Assembly: GCF_000422745.1 (NCBI RefSeq) | Contig: NZ_AUGQ01000001.1 | Span: 186,001 to 250,000, forward strand | DNA length: 64,000 nt | DNA from: Microbacterium gubbeenense DSM 15944 | Lineage (GTDB): Bacteria; Actinomycetota; Actinomycetes; Actinomycetales; Microbacteriaceae | Reading direction: 5' to 3' | Part shown: positions 16,361 to 25,179 of the stretch, in pieces | Position numbering within the stretch: the first letter of the stretch is position 1 | Layout: each line of letters opens with the position of its first letter | Program-made: the position numbers and the translations under genes | The notes under the pieces: generated by a model | The model's database searches: none | Seen by the model: only the letters and a program-made list of their open reading frames with translations | Told to the model about the DNA's origin: nothing

Positions 16361-17220
16361 TCAGGCCGGCTCGGGCTCCGAAACCTCGAGGGCGACGTCG
16401 CCCATGGGCTCCTCGAGCAGCCATCGAGCGAACGTCTTCACGATCGGATGTCGCACGGCGGGCACGGATCCGTGGATCCCCTTGCGCACGACGACGAAGC
16501 GCGCGTCCGGCATCGAACGGTTAAGCGCCTCGGCCGTCGCACGGAAATAGTCGGCGCTGTGTTCTCCCACGAGAATGCAAAGATCGGGCGGCATATGGGC
16601 GAAGTCCGAGCCGCGAGCCTCCTCCGCGAACGCGGCCGTGAGCTCCGCGACACCGGCGGGTAAAACCGCCTTCGACATGCCTCGCAGACCCGTGCGCACG
16701 CTCACCCCCATGACCCCAGCAACCATCCAGGACGGCGCCCGTGAGAGCGTCGACGACATGCCCATGACCTTCTCGATGACGGCCATCGCGCGGCCCCAGC
16801 GGCGCTTGTCGACCAGTTGCTGGAACTTCGGCAGCCAGGACGTGTCGAGCGAGCCGTCGAGATTGATCGCGGGGTCGTACACCGTCGTGGTCGCCGGCAG
16901 CAGCGGATCGTCGCCCGCGGCCATGGAGCGCACCGCGTGCAGCACGATGGATCCGCCGAGCGAATGACCGAGCAGGTGACGCGCGCCGGTCTCGCGCAGC
17001 GCGGTACGCACGTCGTCGAGTTCGGTGTCGAACGAGTAGGAGTCATCGACCGGGGAGGATTAGCCCTTGCCGCGCCGGTCGTAGACGTGCACGGCCCAGT
17101 CGGAACCGAGCTGCTCGACGAGCGCCGACGCGAACGGCGCGTAGACGAGGGCGGGCAGGAACGCGCCGCACACGATGACGACGCTGCGCTCGGGGCTCGC
17201 GGACGGTCAACGAATCCCAT
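16361..17220 (-). pseudogene. Alpha/beta-hydrolase, decayed (in-frame stop and N-terminal frameshift)
   Basis: The intact C-terminal part (216 codons from a Met at 17011) has the nucleophile elbow LLGHSLGGS and a later GIHGSVPAV His region typical of alpha/beta-hydrolases. Upstream in the same frame the sequence still reads as family protein (SVVIVCGAF ... WAVHVYDRRGKG), but a TAA at 17060-17062 interrupts it just after the conserved Y-D-R-x-G segment, then SSPVDDSYSFDTELDDV resumes. Further upstream the frame meets a TGA, and the plausible ATG at 17220 (MGFVDRP...) is in a different frame, so the N-terminus has also suffered an indel. Only a truncated product lacking the first strands could be made. 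It abuts the tRNA-Gln terminator. Confidence 0.85.
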
Positions 17221-17245
17221 GAAAAAACCCCCGGCGAACCGGGGG
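17221..17245 (-). terminator. Rho-independent terminator of tRNA-Gln
   Basis: Stem CCCCCGG/CCGGGGG with a TTCG tetraloop and a following TTTTTT on the minus strand, 11 nt after the tRNA 3' end. A textbook intrinsic terminator. Confidence 0.93.
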
Positions 17246-17256
17246 TCTTCATCTTG

Positions 17257-17328
17257 CTGGGGTACCTGGACTCGAACCAAGAATGGCGGTACCAGAAACC
17301 GCTGTGTTGCCAATTACACCATACCCCA
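17257..17328 (-). tRNA. tRNA-Gln (CTG anticodon)
   Basis: Minus-strand cloverleaf: acceptor TGGGGTA/TACCCCA, anticodon stem GCGGT/ACCGC around loop TTCTGGT (anticodon CTG), T-arm loop GGTTCGAGTCC. Discriminator G; CCA is not encoded. In actinobacteria this tRNA is normally first charged with Glu by GltX, the next gene upstream. Confidence 0.95.
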
Positions 17329-17363
17329 AGGGCGCTCAGGCTCTCGCCGTCACAAGAGAACAG

Positions 17364-17391
17364 CTTATATGAGTCTGAGACCAGGCGCCAA
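17364..17391 (-). promoter_or_regulatory. Promoter of tRNA-Gln
   Basis: TTGGCG (17386-17391) and TATAAG (17364-17369) on the minus strand, 16 bp apart, about 30 bp upstream of the tRNA. An alternative -10 is TAAGCT two bases on. Confidence 0.5.
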
Positions 17392-17424
17392 TTCGAGCGT
17401 GCAACCGGGGCGTGTCGCGCCGGT

Positions 17425-18933
17425 TCAGCCCGCCAGCCGAGGGATCAGCGCGGCCAGGCGCGCGAGCGTGCGCTCTTTGCCGAGCAGCTCCATCGACTCG
17501 AACAGCGGCGGCGATACGCGGCGGCCCGAGATCGCGACGCGCGGTGACGCGTACGCCACACGCGGCTTCAGCTCGAGCCCCTCGATCAAAGCCGCGGACA
17601 GCGCGCCCTGGATCGACTCCGCGTCGAATGCCTCGAGCGGCGTCAGTGCGTCGATGCTCGCCTGGAGCACGCGCGGGGCGTCGTCCGTGAGCTTTGCCAC
17701 CGCGTCGTCGTCGTAGGCGAGCTCGTCGGTGAACAGGAAGCCGAGCATGTCGCCCACCTCCCCGAGCAGCTGCATGCGCTCCTTGACGAGGGGCGCGGCC
17801 GCCGCGACGAGCGCGAGCTCATCGGCGCTCGGCGTCTCCCCCAGCGCACCGGCCTGCTGCAGGTACGGCACGAGGCGGCCGGCGAAGTCGTCGAGCTCGA
17901 GCAGACGGATGTGGTCGCCGTTGATCGACTCGGCCTTCTTCTGGTCGAATCGCGCCGGGTTGGGGTTCACGTCGGTGATATCGAACGCGGCCACGAACTC
18001 GTCGAGCGAGAACACGTCGCGGTCGGGCGCGATCGACCAGCCGAGCAGCGAAAGGTAGTTGAGCAGGCCCTCGCGCACGAACCCCTTGTCGCGCTGCAGG
18101 AACAGATCCGCCCGCGGATCGCGCTTGGACAGCTTCTTGTTGCCGTCGCCGAGCACGAGCGGCATGTGGCCGAAGCGCGGGACGAACGACGTGACGCCGG
18201 CATCGATGAGCGCGCTGTAGAGCACGATCTGGCGCGGCGTCGACGGCATGAGGTCCTCGCCGCGCAGCACGTGGGTGATGCCCATGAGCGCGTCGTCGAC
18301 CGGGTTGACGAACGTGTACAGCGGAATCCCGTTCGGGCGCACGATGACGAAGTCGGTGAAGCTGCCGGCGGGGAAGGTCACCTCGCCGCGCACGAGGTCG
18401 TCGTAGGTGATGTCCTCATCCGGCACCTTCAGGCGGAGCGCAGGCTTCCGGCCCTCCGCGCGGAACGCGGCCTTCTGCTCGTCCGTGAGGTCGCGGTCGA
18501 AGTTGTCATAGCCCTGCTGCTTCGCGCGGCCGTTCGCCTCGTTGCGGGCGTCGATCTCCTCCGCCGTCGAGAAGCTCTCGTACACGAGGCCCTTTTCGAG
18601 CAGCTTGTCGAGTGCTTCGCGGTACAGGCCGTGGCGCTCCGACTGGCGATAGGGCTCGTGCGGGCCGCCGACTTCGACGCCCTCGTCCCAGTCGATGCCG
18701 AGCCACGTGAGGGCGTCGATCAGCTGATCGTAGCTCTCCTGGCTGTCGCGGTTCGCGTCGGTGTCCTCGATGCGGAACACGAGCTTCCCGCCGTGGTGGC
18801 GCGCGAAGCCCCAGTTGAACAGCGCGGTTCGGATCAGGCCGACGTGCGGCAGGCCGGTCGGCGACGGGCAGAAGCGCACGCGTACGTCGCTGCCGGTGGC
18901 CGTTGTGGTGCGGGGATCAGGTGCAGATGACAT
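17425..18933 (-). CDS. gltX: Glutamyl-tRNA synthetase (non-discriminating type expected)
   Basis: Class I aminoacyl-tRNA synthetase, 502 residues. The HIGH-type motif is [23 protein letters not shown] and the KMSKS-type motif is [20 protein letters not shown] and [14 protein letters not shown] are further GluRS blocks. It charges tRNA-Glu and, in organisms without GlnRS, tRNA-Gln, which GatCAB then amidates. tRNA-Gln lies directly downstream and tRNA-Glu 9 kb away. Start at 18933 (ATG) is favoured because the conserved region begins 17 residues later; upstream frame is unsupported. No zinc-type Cys cluster was noted in the first half. Confidence 0.96.
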   Translation of the reverse strand: MSSAPDPRTTTATGSDVRVRFCPSPTGLPHVGLIRTALFNWGFARHHGGKLVFRIEDTDANRDSQESYDQLIDALTWLGIDWDEGVEVGGPHEPYRQSERHGLYREALDKLLEKGLVYESFSTAEEIDARNEANGRAKQQGYDNFDRDLTDEQKAAFRAEGRKPALRLKVPDEDITYDDLVRGEVTFPAGSFTDFVIVRPNGIPLYTFVNPVDDALMGITHVLRGEDLMPSTPRQIVLYSALIDAGVTSFVPRFGHMPLVLGDGNKKLSKRDPRADLFLQRDKGFVREGLLNYLSLLGWSIAPDRDVFSLDEFVAAFDITDVNPNPARFDQKKAESINGDHIRLLELDDFAGRLVPYLQQAGALGETPSADELALVAAAAPLVKERMQLLGEVGDMLGFLFTDELAYDDDAVAKLTDDAPRVLQASIDALTPLEAFDAESIQGALSAALIEGLELKPRVAYASPRVAISGRRVSPPLFESMELLGKERTLARLAALIPRLAG

Positions 18934-18980
18934 CACCTGCGATCCTACGCCGCGCGGCGCGACGGATCCGGGAAGACGCC

Positions 18981-19748
18981 TTACGCGGCGTCGCGCGCGA
19001 TGTTGCGCAGGATGCCGATGCCCGGCACCTCGACCTCGACCGAATCGCCCGCCTGGAACGCCCCGACGCCGGCCGGCGTGCCGGTGAGCACCAGATCGCC
19101 CGGCAGCAGCGTGAACGCCGCGGAGACGTACTCGATGATCGACGGGATGTCGAAGATCATGTCGGTGAAGGATCCGCGCTGCACCTCGACGTCGTTGTGA
19201 CGCGTGATGATCTCGCCCTTGGAGACGTCGAAATCGGTCTCGATCGCCGGGCCGACGGGGCAGAACGTGTCCATGCCCTTCGCGCGCGCCCACTGGCGAT
19301 CCGGACCCTGCAGGTCGCGGGCCGTGATGTCGTTGGCGATCGTGTAGCCGAAGATCACGTCGGATGCGTCGGCGGCCGCGACGTTCTTCGCGATCTTGCC
19401 GATCACGATGGCGAGCTCGCCCTCCCACTGCGTGTCGTTCGTCTGGGGCGGGCGCACGATCGCATCGCCCGGGCCGATCACGGCCGTGTTGGGCTTGAAG
19501 AACAGCAGCGGCTCGCTCGGCACGTCGTTGTTCAGCTCGGCGGCGTGATCGCGATAGTTGCGTCCGACGCACACGACCTTCGAGCGCGGGATCACGGGCG
19601 CGAGCAGCGCGACGTCACCGAGCGACACGCGCTCCCCCGTCGTATCGAACCCCGCGAACAGGGGATCCCCGGCGAGGACGACGAGCTCCGTCCCGTCGAC
19701 GATTCCGAACTTGATGGCGTCGTTATGGCTGAACCGCGTGATTTTCAC
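18981..19748 (-). CDS. Fumarylacetoacetate hydrolase-family protein
   Basis: 255-residue FAH-fold enzyme. Conserved blocks are [43 protein letters not shown] (metal-binding Glu residues), [14 protein letters not shown] and [10 protein letters not shown]. The family splits or hydrates beta-diketo acids (acylpyruvases, oxaloacetate decarboxylases); many actinobacterial members are oxaloacetate decarboxylase/acylpyruvase, but the substrate here cannot be read. It lies 9 bp after the ROK kinase gene and 47 bp before gltX, so it could share the amino-sugar transcript, without being part of that pathway. Confidence 0.9.
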   Translation of the reverse strand: MKITRFSHNDAIKFGIVDGTELVVLAGDPLFAGFDTTGERVSLGDVALLAPVIPRSKVVCVGRNYRDHAAELNNDVPSEPLLFFKPNTAVIGPGDAIVRPPQTNDTQWEGELAIVIGKIAKNVAAADASDVIFGYTIANDITARDLQGPDRQWARAKGMDTFCPVGPAIETDFDVSKGEIITRHNDVEVQRGSFTDMIFDIPSIIEYVSAAFTLLPGDLVLTGTPAGVGAFQAGDSVEVEVPGIGILRNIARDAA

Positions 19749-19757
19749 GGGATCAGC

Positions 19758-20666
19758 CTATCCCGCGCCGACGCCGATCGCCGCGCTCCGCGCGTCCGAG
19801 AGCGCGGCGCCGATCGCGCCGATCGGCACGCCCCGCGGCAGGAGTTCGATGCGGGCGGCCAGGCGCAGCGAACCGAGGAACGCCGAGCCGTTCGCCGCAC
19901 GCTCGAGCTCGCCGATGACCGGCGCCAGGAGCCGGTCGCCGAGCCGGGCGATGCCCCCGCCGATGACGATGCGCTCGGGATCGACCGCGAGCGCGAGCGT
20001 GCGGATCGCGGCCGCGGCGCCGCGCGCGACGCCCGAGACGACCTCGCGCGCGGCGGGATCCCCGTCATCGGCGCGATCGAACGCGTCGCGGACCGCGAAC
20101 GGCCCGCCGCCCGTGCGCTGCGCGATCGCGCCGCCACCGACGAACGCCTCGATGCAGCCGCGCTGGCCGCACGCGCACACCGGACCGGCCGGATCGATGG
20201 AGAGGTGCCCGATCTCGCCCGCGACCCCGCGGGATCCGCCGTTGACGCGCCCGTCGACGAGCACGCCCGCCGCGACGCCCGTGCCGAGATTGAGGTACGC
20301 GAGCGACGCGATCTGCTTCTGCCTGCCGATGCCGCGCGTCGCGGCCCGCACGTCGTTCTCGAGGTGCACGACGGCTGCGAACCGCGCGGCGACCGGCCCC
20401 GACAGATCCGCTTCGGAAATGCCGAGGTTCACGGCATCGTGAACGTGCCCGTCCGCGACCCGGCCGGGCACGCCGATGCCGATCGACGAGATGACGTCAT
20501 CTGCCGAGACCGCCTCGATCGCGGCGATGATGCCGCCTGTGACGCCGGCAGCCCCGGGGATCGTGGCGCGCTCGTGGCGCGCGATGACCGATCCCGCGCC
20601 GTTCAGCGCGACCGCCTCGGTCGTGGATCCGCCGACGTCGACGCCGACGCGCACGCCGGCGCTCAT
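19758..20666 (-). CDS. ROK-family sugar kinase (probable N-acetylglucosamine kinase)
   Basis: 302-residue cytosolic sugar kinase with an ASKHA fold. Phosphate motif GVDVGGSTTEA near the N-terminus; catalytic-loop GHVHDAVNLG and LENDVRAA; ROK zinc motif CACGQRGCIEAF; GEIGHLSID just before it. There is no DNA-binding domain, so it is an enzyme and not a repressor. ATG at 20666 overlaps the permease stop (ATGA). It is the last enzyme of the uptake operon; with the GH20 hexosaminidase and NgcEFG-like transporter nearby, GlcNAc is the likely substrate, with glucose or another N-acylhexosamine possible. Confidence 0.85.
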   Translation of the reverse strand: MSAGVRVGVDVGGSTTEAVALNGAGSVIARHERATIPGAAGVTGGIIAAIEAVSADDVISSIGIGVPGRVADGHVHDAVNLGISEADLSGPVAARFAAVVHLENDVRAATRGIGRQKQIASLAYLNLGTGVAAGVLVDGRVNGGSRGVAGEIGHLSIDPAGPVCACGQRGCIEAFVGGGAIAQRTGGGPFAVRDAFDRADDGDPAAREVVSGVARGAAAAIRTLALAVDPERIVIGGGIARLGDRLLAPVIGELERAANGSAFLGSLRLAARIELLPRGVPIGAIGAALSDARSAAIGVGAG

Positions 20667-21577
20667 CCCTTCACCGCGCCCGCGACGAGGCCGCCCGTCA
20701 TGCGTCCCTGCACGATGAGGAAGAAGATGACGACCGGGATGCAGATCAGCGTCGACCCCGCCATGACCGCGCCGTAGTTCGTCGCCTCGGTCGCCGACTG
20801 GAACGAGTTGAGCCAGGTCGGAAGCGTGAGGTTGTTGCCCTTCATGATGAGCAGCGCCATCGTGAACTCGTTCCACGACTGCATGAACGCGAAGATGCCG
20901 GTCGAGACCAGCCCCGGCGCGAGGAGCGGGAAGGTGACCTTCCAGAACGCCTGCGGCTTCGAGCATCCATCGATCTGCGCCGCCTCCTCGAGCTCGATCG
21001 GAACCCCCGCGACGAAGCCGCGCAGCGTCCAGATCGTGAAGGGGATCACCGACGCGATGTGCACGAGAGCCAGCCCCATCAGGGTGTTCATCAGGCGCAT
21101 GTCGTCGACGAGGTTGTAGACCGTGAACATCATCGCCTCGCCGGGAATCATCTGCACGACGAGGATCCCGACGATGAACGCGTGCCGCCCGCGGAAGCGG
21201 AACCGCGCGAGCGCGATCGAGGCGAGGAACGCGACGAACAGCGCCGCGACGACGACCACGAGGACGATCAGCAGGCTGGTCCTCAGCGCGTTCGGGAAGT
21301 CCGTCTGGCCGGGGGCCGCGGGGCGCGTCCACGCGGTGACGAAGTTGCGCAGCGTGGGCTCGCGCGGCACGACGGACGGATCGCGGCTGATGATCTGGTT
21401 TCCCGGCGTGAACGAGAGGTTCACCATCCAATACACCGGGAACACCGAGCACGCGAAGACGATGACGCCCAGCACGTTGAAGAGGATCCGGTGAGCGGGC
21501 CGGCGCACGGGCGACGCGGGCGAGCGGCGCGCGCGCCGCGCGGGGGTCACGAGGGCACGGGTGGCGAGGGCCGTCAT
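20663..21577 (-). CDS. Sugar ABC transporter permease, MalG/NgcG type
   Basis: 304-residue carbohydrate permease with 6 predicted helices. N-terminal basic cytosolic tail, VIVFACSVFPVYWMVNLSFTPG as the first helix, and the EAA coupling loop ELEEAAQIDGCSKPQAFWKVTFPLLAPGL. TGATG 1-nt overlap with the preceding permease and ATGA overlap with the ROK kinase. It pairs with the adjacent MalF-type permease. No ATPase is encoded here; carbohydrate importers of this type in actinobacteria usually borrow a shared MsiK-like ATPase from elsewhere. Confidence 0.92.
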   Translation of the reverse strand: MTALATRALVTPARRARRSPASPVRRPAHRILFNVLGVIVFACSVFPVYWMVNLSFTPGNQIISRDPSVVPREPTLRNFVTAWTRPAAPGQTDFPNALRTSLLIVLVVVVAALFVAFLASIALARFRFRGRHAFIVGILVVQMIPGEAMMFTVYNLVDDMRLMNTLMGLALVHIASVIPFTIWTLRGFVAGVPIELEEAAQIDGCSKPQAFWKVTFPLLAPGLVSTGIFAFMQSWNEFTMALLIMKGNNLTLPTWLNSFQSATEATNYGAVMAGSTLICIPVVIFFLIVQGRMTGGLVAGAVKG

Positions 21578-22518
21578 CAGTCGTCCTCTTTCAGGAGCAG
21601 GCGAATGTTGTACCAGCTGATCGCGAGCATGATCACGACGATGAGCATGCCGATGGCGCTCGTCTCGCCGAACTCGCCGATACCCTGGCGGAAGAGGTAC
21701 ACGGGAAGGACGTTCGTATCGGCGGCGATGCCGCCGCGGCTCTGCAGCGCGTACACCTGGGTGAACAGCTTCATGTTCCAGATGATCTGCAGGATCAGCA
21801 CGCCGCCGAGCACGGGGCGGATCGCGGGGAAGATCACTCCCCAGAACCGCTGCCACCCGCCGGCCCCGTCGATCTCGGCCGCCTCGAGGGTCTCGCGGGG
21901 CACCTGACCGAGGCCAGCATAGGACGTGAACGCCACGAACGGGATCGCACCCCAGACGACGATGATCGTCAGGACCATCACGAACGTCCACGGGTTCAGC
22001 AGCCACGGGTGGTTGTGCCAGTCGTTGGTGCCCGTCACGGTGTTGAGCAGCCAGTTGACGAGCCCGTACTCGGTGTCGAAGATGAAGCCCCACACGACGG
22101 TCGCCGTCAGCGGCGGAATCGCCCAGGCCAGCAGCAGACCGACCGACACGAGAAGGCGCATCGCGCGGCCGAGCTTCGTCATCAGCACGGCGATCAGGAC
22201 GCCGCCGATCATGATCAGGGTCGTCGTCAGAACCATGATGCCGATCGTGCGCGCGAGCACCTCCGGGAAGTCGCTGCTCGTGAGGATCTTGGTGAAGTTG
22301 TCGAGCCCCACGAAGCTCGCGGGGGTGCCCTGGATCTTGTTGCGCACCTGGTAGTCGGTGAACGACTGCCAGACCATCGTCAGGCCGGGGTATCCGACCA
22401 TCAGCGCGATCAGCGCGATCGACGGCACGAGGAGGGCCCAGGCGGAGATCGACTGCGATCTGCGGCGCCGCCTGGCGCGTTCGGCGCGCGCGGGCGCGAC
22501 GGAAGCTGTTGCGTACAC
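21577..22518 (-). CDS. Sugar ABC transporter permease, MalF/NgcF type
   Basis: 313-residue permease with about 6 helices and an Arg-rich cytosolic N-terminus (AERARRRRRSQS). EAA loop ETLEAAEIDGAGGWQRFWGVIFPAI; periplasmic-side loop between helices 1 and 2 contains SFVGLDNFTKIL, typical of MalF-type subunits. Starts 64 bp after the binding-protein stop. Works with the adjacent MalG-type permease to import a sugar, probably GlcNAc or a chito-oligosaccharide as judged from context. Confidence 0.92.
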   Translation of the reverse strand: MYATASVAPARAERARRRRRSQSISAWALLVPSIALIALMVGYPGLTMVWQSFTDYQVRNKIQGTPASFVGLDNFTKILTSSDFPEVLARTIGIMVLTTTLIMIGGVLIAVLMTKLGRAMRLLVSVGLLLAWAIPPLTATVVWGFIFDTEYGLVNWLLNTVTGTNDWHNHPWLLNPWTFVMVLTIIVVWGAIPFVAFTSYAGLGQVPRETLEAAEIDGAGGWQRFWGVIFPAIRPVLGGVLILQIIWNMKLFTQVYALQSRGGIAADTNVLPVYLFRQGIGEFGETSAIGMLIVVIMLAISWYNIRLLLKEDD

Positions 22519-22582
22519 GGGGTGTCCTTCCGGGACGAGGAGTGCGGGGCGGGCGCATGGTGCGCGCCCGCCCCGAGCCGGG

Positions 22583-23857
22583 TCAGCCGTTCAGGATCTC
22601 CTCGATCCGCTGGTCGAGCGCCTCCGCGACCTCCGCGGTGTCATCGCCCTGCGCGATGCGCACGAGCGAATCCTGGATCACGAGGCTCGACTCGACCTCC
22701 TGCCATTTCGCCGTCGTCGGCACGCTCTTGGACACGGCCAGAGCGGCCGCCTGCGACTGCGCGACGTCGGTGTCGGGAAGCGCCTCGTTCGAGTCGAGGA
22801 GCGCGGGCGTCAGGCCGGCCGCGGCCATCACGTCCTGGTACTCCTTCGACAGCATGATCTTGACGGCGTCCTTCGCCATCGCCGGGCTGTCGCTGAGGGC
22901 GGCGACGCCGACGTTCGATCCGCCCGCGAAGACCGGCGCGGGTTCGCCCTCGGTGAGCCCCGGCAGCGGGAATGCGCGCAGGTCCTTGCCGTAGGTCTCG
23001 GCGCAGCCGGGCACCTCGGCGTCCTCCGGCGCGGTGATGGATCCGGCCATCCACGCCGGCGCCGACAGGAACGCGGTCTCGCCCGCGCAGAACGGCACGT
23101 TGGCATCGGCCTCGTCGCCGTCGGTCGGCGCGTTCGTCGCCTCCAGGTAGACCTTCTGCAGCAGTTTCAGGCCCTCCTGCGACTCGGCGCTCGAGAACTG
23201 TGCGTCCCAGGTGTCGCCGTCCTGCACCGCGATCTCGCCGCCGTACGACCAGATGTACGGGAGCATGTTGTACCAGTCGCGGCCGGGCGCGTAGATGCCC
23301 GACATGCTGTCGGTGCGGTACTCGATGCCCTGGTCGACGTACTCCTCGAGCGTGGTCGGCAGGTTGTCGGGATCGACGTTCTCGGGCGAGTAGAAGACGA
23401 CGCGGCCGCCCGCGTAGTAGGGCGCGGCGTAGAACACGCCGTCCGCGGTTCCGGACTCTTCGAGGCCGGGGTTGAGGTCGCCGAGATCGCCGCGGATATC
23501 GGTGAGATCGGCGAAGAGGCCCTGGTCGATGAAGCCGATCGCCTGCGTGTTTCCGACCTCGACGACGTCGGGGGCGTCGTTGGACTGCAGCGCGGCGACG
23601 TAGCTCTCCGACACGTCGGCCCAGGTCTTCTCCTCGACGTGCAGCGTCCAGCCGTCGTTCTGTTCCTCGAAGGTCGACGCGAGCAGCTCGCGCGCCTCGT
23701 CGGGCGTATCGGTGCCGACCAGCCACACGGTGAGCTCGCCGGAGTCGGCGGGCTCGGCGTCGGCGGCGGATCCCCCGGATCCGCTGGAGCAGCCTGCGAG
23801 CGCGAGCGATGCGCCCGCGAGGATCGCCCCGGTGGCGACAATCGTTTTGCGATTCAT
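22583..23857 (-). CDS. Extracellular sugar-binding lipoprotein
   Basis: 424-residue family 1 solute-binding protein. Signal peptide MNRKTIVATGAILAGASLAL and lipobox LAGC, then a Ser/Gly-rich tether. SBP blocks include ELTVWLVGTDTPDEARELLASTFEEQN, DAPDVVEVGNTQAIGFIDQGLFADLTD and GVFYAAPYYAGGRVVFYSPE. It captures the sugar for the two permeases downstream. AAGGA lies upstream of the ATG. The specificity is inferred from the neighbouring hexosaminidase and ROK kinase (GlcNAc-type), not from residues. Confidence 0.9.
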   Translation of the reverse strand: MNRKTIVATGAILAGASLALAGCSSGSGGSAADAEPADSGELTVWLVGTDTPDEARELLASTFEEQNDGWTLHVEEKTWADVSESYVAALQSNDAPDVVEVGNTQAIGFIDQGLFADLTDIRGDLGDLNPGLEESGTADGVFYAAPYYAGGRVVFYSPENVDPDNLPTTLEEYVDQGIEYRTDSMSGIYAPGRDWYNMLPYIWSYGGEIAVQDGDTWDAQFSSAESQEGLKLLQKVYLEATNAPTDGDEADANVPFCAGETAFLSAPAWMAGSITAPEDAEVPGCAETYGKDLRAFPLPGLTEGEPAPVFAGGSNVGVAALSDSPAMAKDAVKIMLSKEYQDVMAAAGLTPALLDSNEALPDTDVAQSQAAALAVSKSVPTTAKWQEVESSLVIQDSLVRIAQGDDTAEVAEALDQRIEEILNG

Positions 23858-23916
23858 GAGAGGACTTCCTTGTCTGTTCGTTCGTTCGGGATGGCGGGCG
23901 CCTGTGCCCACCGGAA

Positions 23917-25059
23917 TCAGGTGATACCGAGCTCGCCGTGCAGCAGCATCGCGGTCGCGCCGAGGAGGACGACGTCTTCGCCGAGCGCCGACATCCGCAC
24001 CTGCACGTCGTCGTGGAGGAAGACGCGCTCGCGCAGCGTGCGCTCCGCCGTGTCGCGCAGCAGGCCGTCGAGGTGCTGCACCGGGCCGGAGAGAACGACC
24101 TCCGAGAGGTCGAGGGCACCGACGACCGGTGCGATCGCGATGCTGACGCGCTCCCCCGCCTCGCGCAGGACGCGCTCGGCGGGCTCGCCCTCCGAGATCC
24201 GCGTCTCGATCGTTCTGACCGAGGCCCACGTCTCGAGGCATCCGCGGCGGCCGCACGCGCAGAGGCGGCCGGCATCGGTGCCGACCGTGACGTGGCCGAC
24301 CTCGCCGGCGGCATAGCGGCTGCCGCGCGCGAGCTCGCCGCGCACGACCACGCCGCCGCCGACGCCGCGATCGATCTTGAGGAGCATGAAGTTCTCGCCC
24401 GCGCCGCCGAGCGTGCGCTCCGCGAGGGTCGCGACGTCGGCGTCGTTGGCGACGTACACCGGAAGGCCCGTGCGCTCGCGGAGGTTCTCCTGCAGCGGCA
24501 GATCGTGCCAGCCGATGTCCGGGGACGCGACCACGACGCCGGTGTCCGAGACGATTCCCGGCGTGCCGACGCCGACGCCGAGCACCCGTCCCGTCGCCGA
24601 TTCGCGGAGGTCGTCGATCAGCCGCTCGAGAATCGCGAGCGTCTCGGACGCGTCACCGTCGGCCGGCCGCCGGACGTTCGATCGATGCAGCACGGTGCCC
24701 GACAGGTCGAGCACGGCGCCGCGGATCTCGTGCGAGCCCGAGAGATCGACGCCGATGATCGTGAGGCCGGTGCGGTCGAGGTCGACGACGACGGCGGGCT
24801 TGCCCGGCCCCGACGCCTCGCGTGCGCCCTGTTCGCGGACGAGGCCCGCCGTCACGAGGTCGCCGACGAGCGCCGAGATCGTGACGCGGGTCAGCCCCGT
24901 CGTCCGCGCGAGGTCCGCGCGGCTCATCGCCCCATCGTGGAACAGCGCGGTGAGAACGAGCGAGCGATTGTGCTGGCGCATCTGATCGGGCAGCGCTTTG
25001 ACGCGGCCACCGCGACCCGCTCCGGTGGCCGTGTGCGTCGTGAGGACCGTCTTCGGCAT
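23917..25059 (-). CDS. ROK-family transcriptional repressor (NagC/XylR type)
   Basis: 380 residues: N-terminal winged helix-turn-helix (about 28-85; MSRADLARTTGLTRVTISALVGDLVTAGLV), then a ROK sugar-binding domain with CACGRRGCLETW. It would release its operators when bound to an amino-sugar or its phosphate. Two operator-like repeats lie between this gene and the divergent hexosaminidase gene, one directly against its own start codon, which suggests autoregulation. No Shine-Dalgarno precedes the ATG at 25059; translation may be leaderless or start at an internal GTG before KALPDQMRQHN. Only 59 bp separate it from the binding-protein gene, so it probably leads the uptake operon. Confidence 0.9.
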   Translation of the reverse strand: MPKTVLTTHTATGAGRGGRVKALPDQMRQHNRSLVLTALFHDGAMSRADLARTTGLTRVTISALVGDLVTAGLVREQGAREASGPGKPAVVVDLDRTGLTIIGVDLSGSHEIRGAVLDLSGTVLHRSNVRRPADGDASETLAILERLIDDLRESATGRVLGVGVGTPGIVSDTGVVVASPDIGWHDLPLQENLRERTGLPVYVANDADVATLAERTLGGAGENFMLLKIDRGVGGGVVVRGELARGSRYAAGEVGHVTVGTDAGRLCACGRRGCLETWASVRTIETRISEGEPAERVLREAGERVSIAIAPVVGALDLSEVVLSGPVQHLDGLLRDTAERTLRERVFLHDDVQVRMSALGEDVVLLGATAMLLHGELGIT

Positions 25060-25060
25060 G

Positions 25061-25081
25061 TTTGTAAGGAAAGCTTACAAA
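25061..25081. promoter_or_regulatory. ROK repressor operator 1
   Basis: Perfect inverted repeat TTTGTAAG-N5-CTTACAAA, starting 1 bp upstream of the repressor start codon. AT-rich against a 70% GC background. Its form matches site 2 and would block the repressor/uptake transcript. Confidence 0.75.
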
Positions 25082-25107
25082 CGGGCATCGCGCAAGGGTC
25101 TGCGCCA

Positions 25108-25130
25108 TTTTGTGAGTGACCTTTACAAAA
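25108..25130. promoter_or_regulatory. ROK repressor operator 2
   Basis: TTTTGTGAG-N5-TTTACAAAA has the same spacer and arms as site 1 with two arm mismatches. Its centre is about 48 bp from that of site 1 and 61 bp upstream of the hexosaminidase start, suited to repression of that gene or to looping with site 1. Confidence 0.65.
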
Positions 25131-25143
25131 CCGTGATGTTGCC

Positions 25144-25172
25144 TCGACCTGGCGGCACGCACGTGCTAGCGT
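25144..25172 (+). promoter_or_regulatory. Putative leaderless promoter of the hexosaminidase gene
   Basis: TAGCGT (25167-25172) lies exactly 7 nt before the ATG, with TCGACC 17 bp further upstream as a weak -35. There is no ribosome-binding site, so the transcript probably starts at the A of the ATG. Confidence 0.5.
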
Positions 25173-25179
25173 CCCGGGC

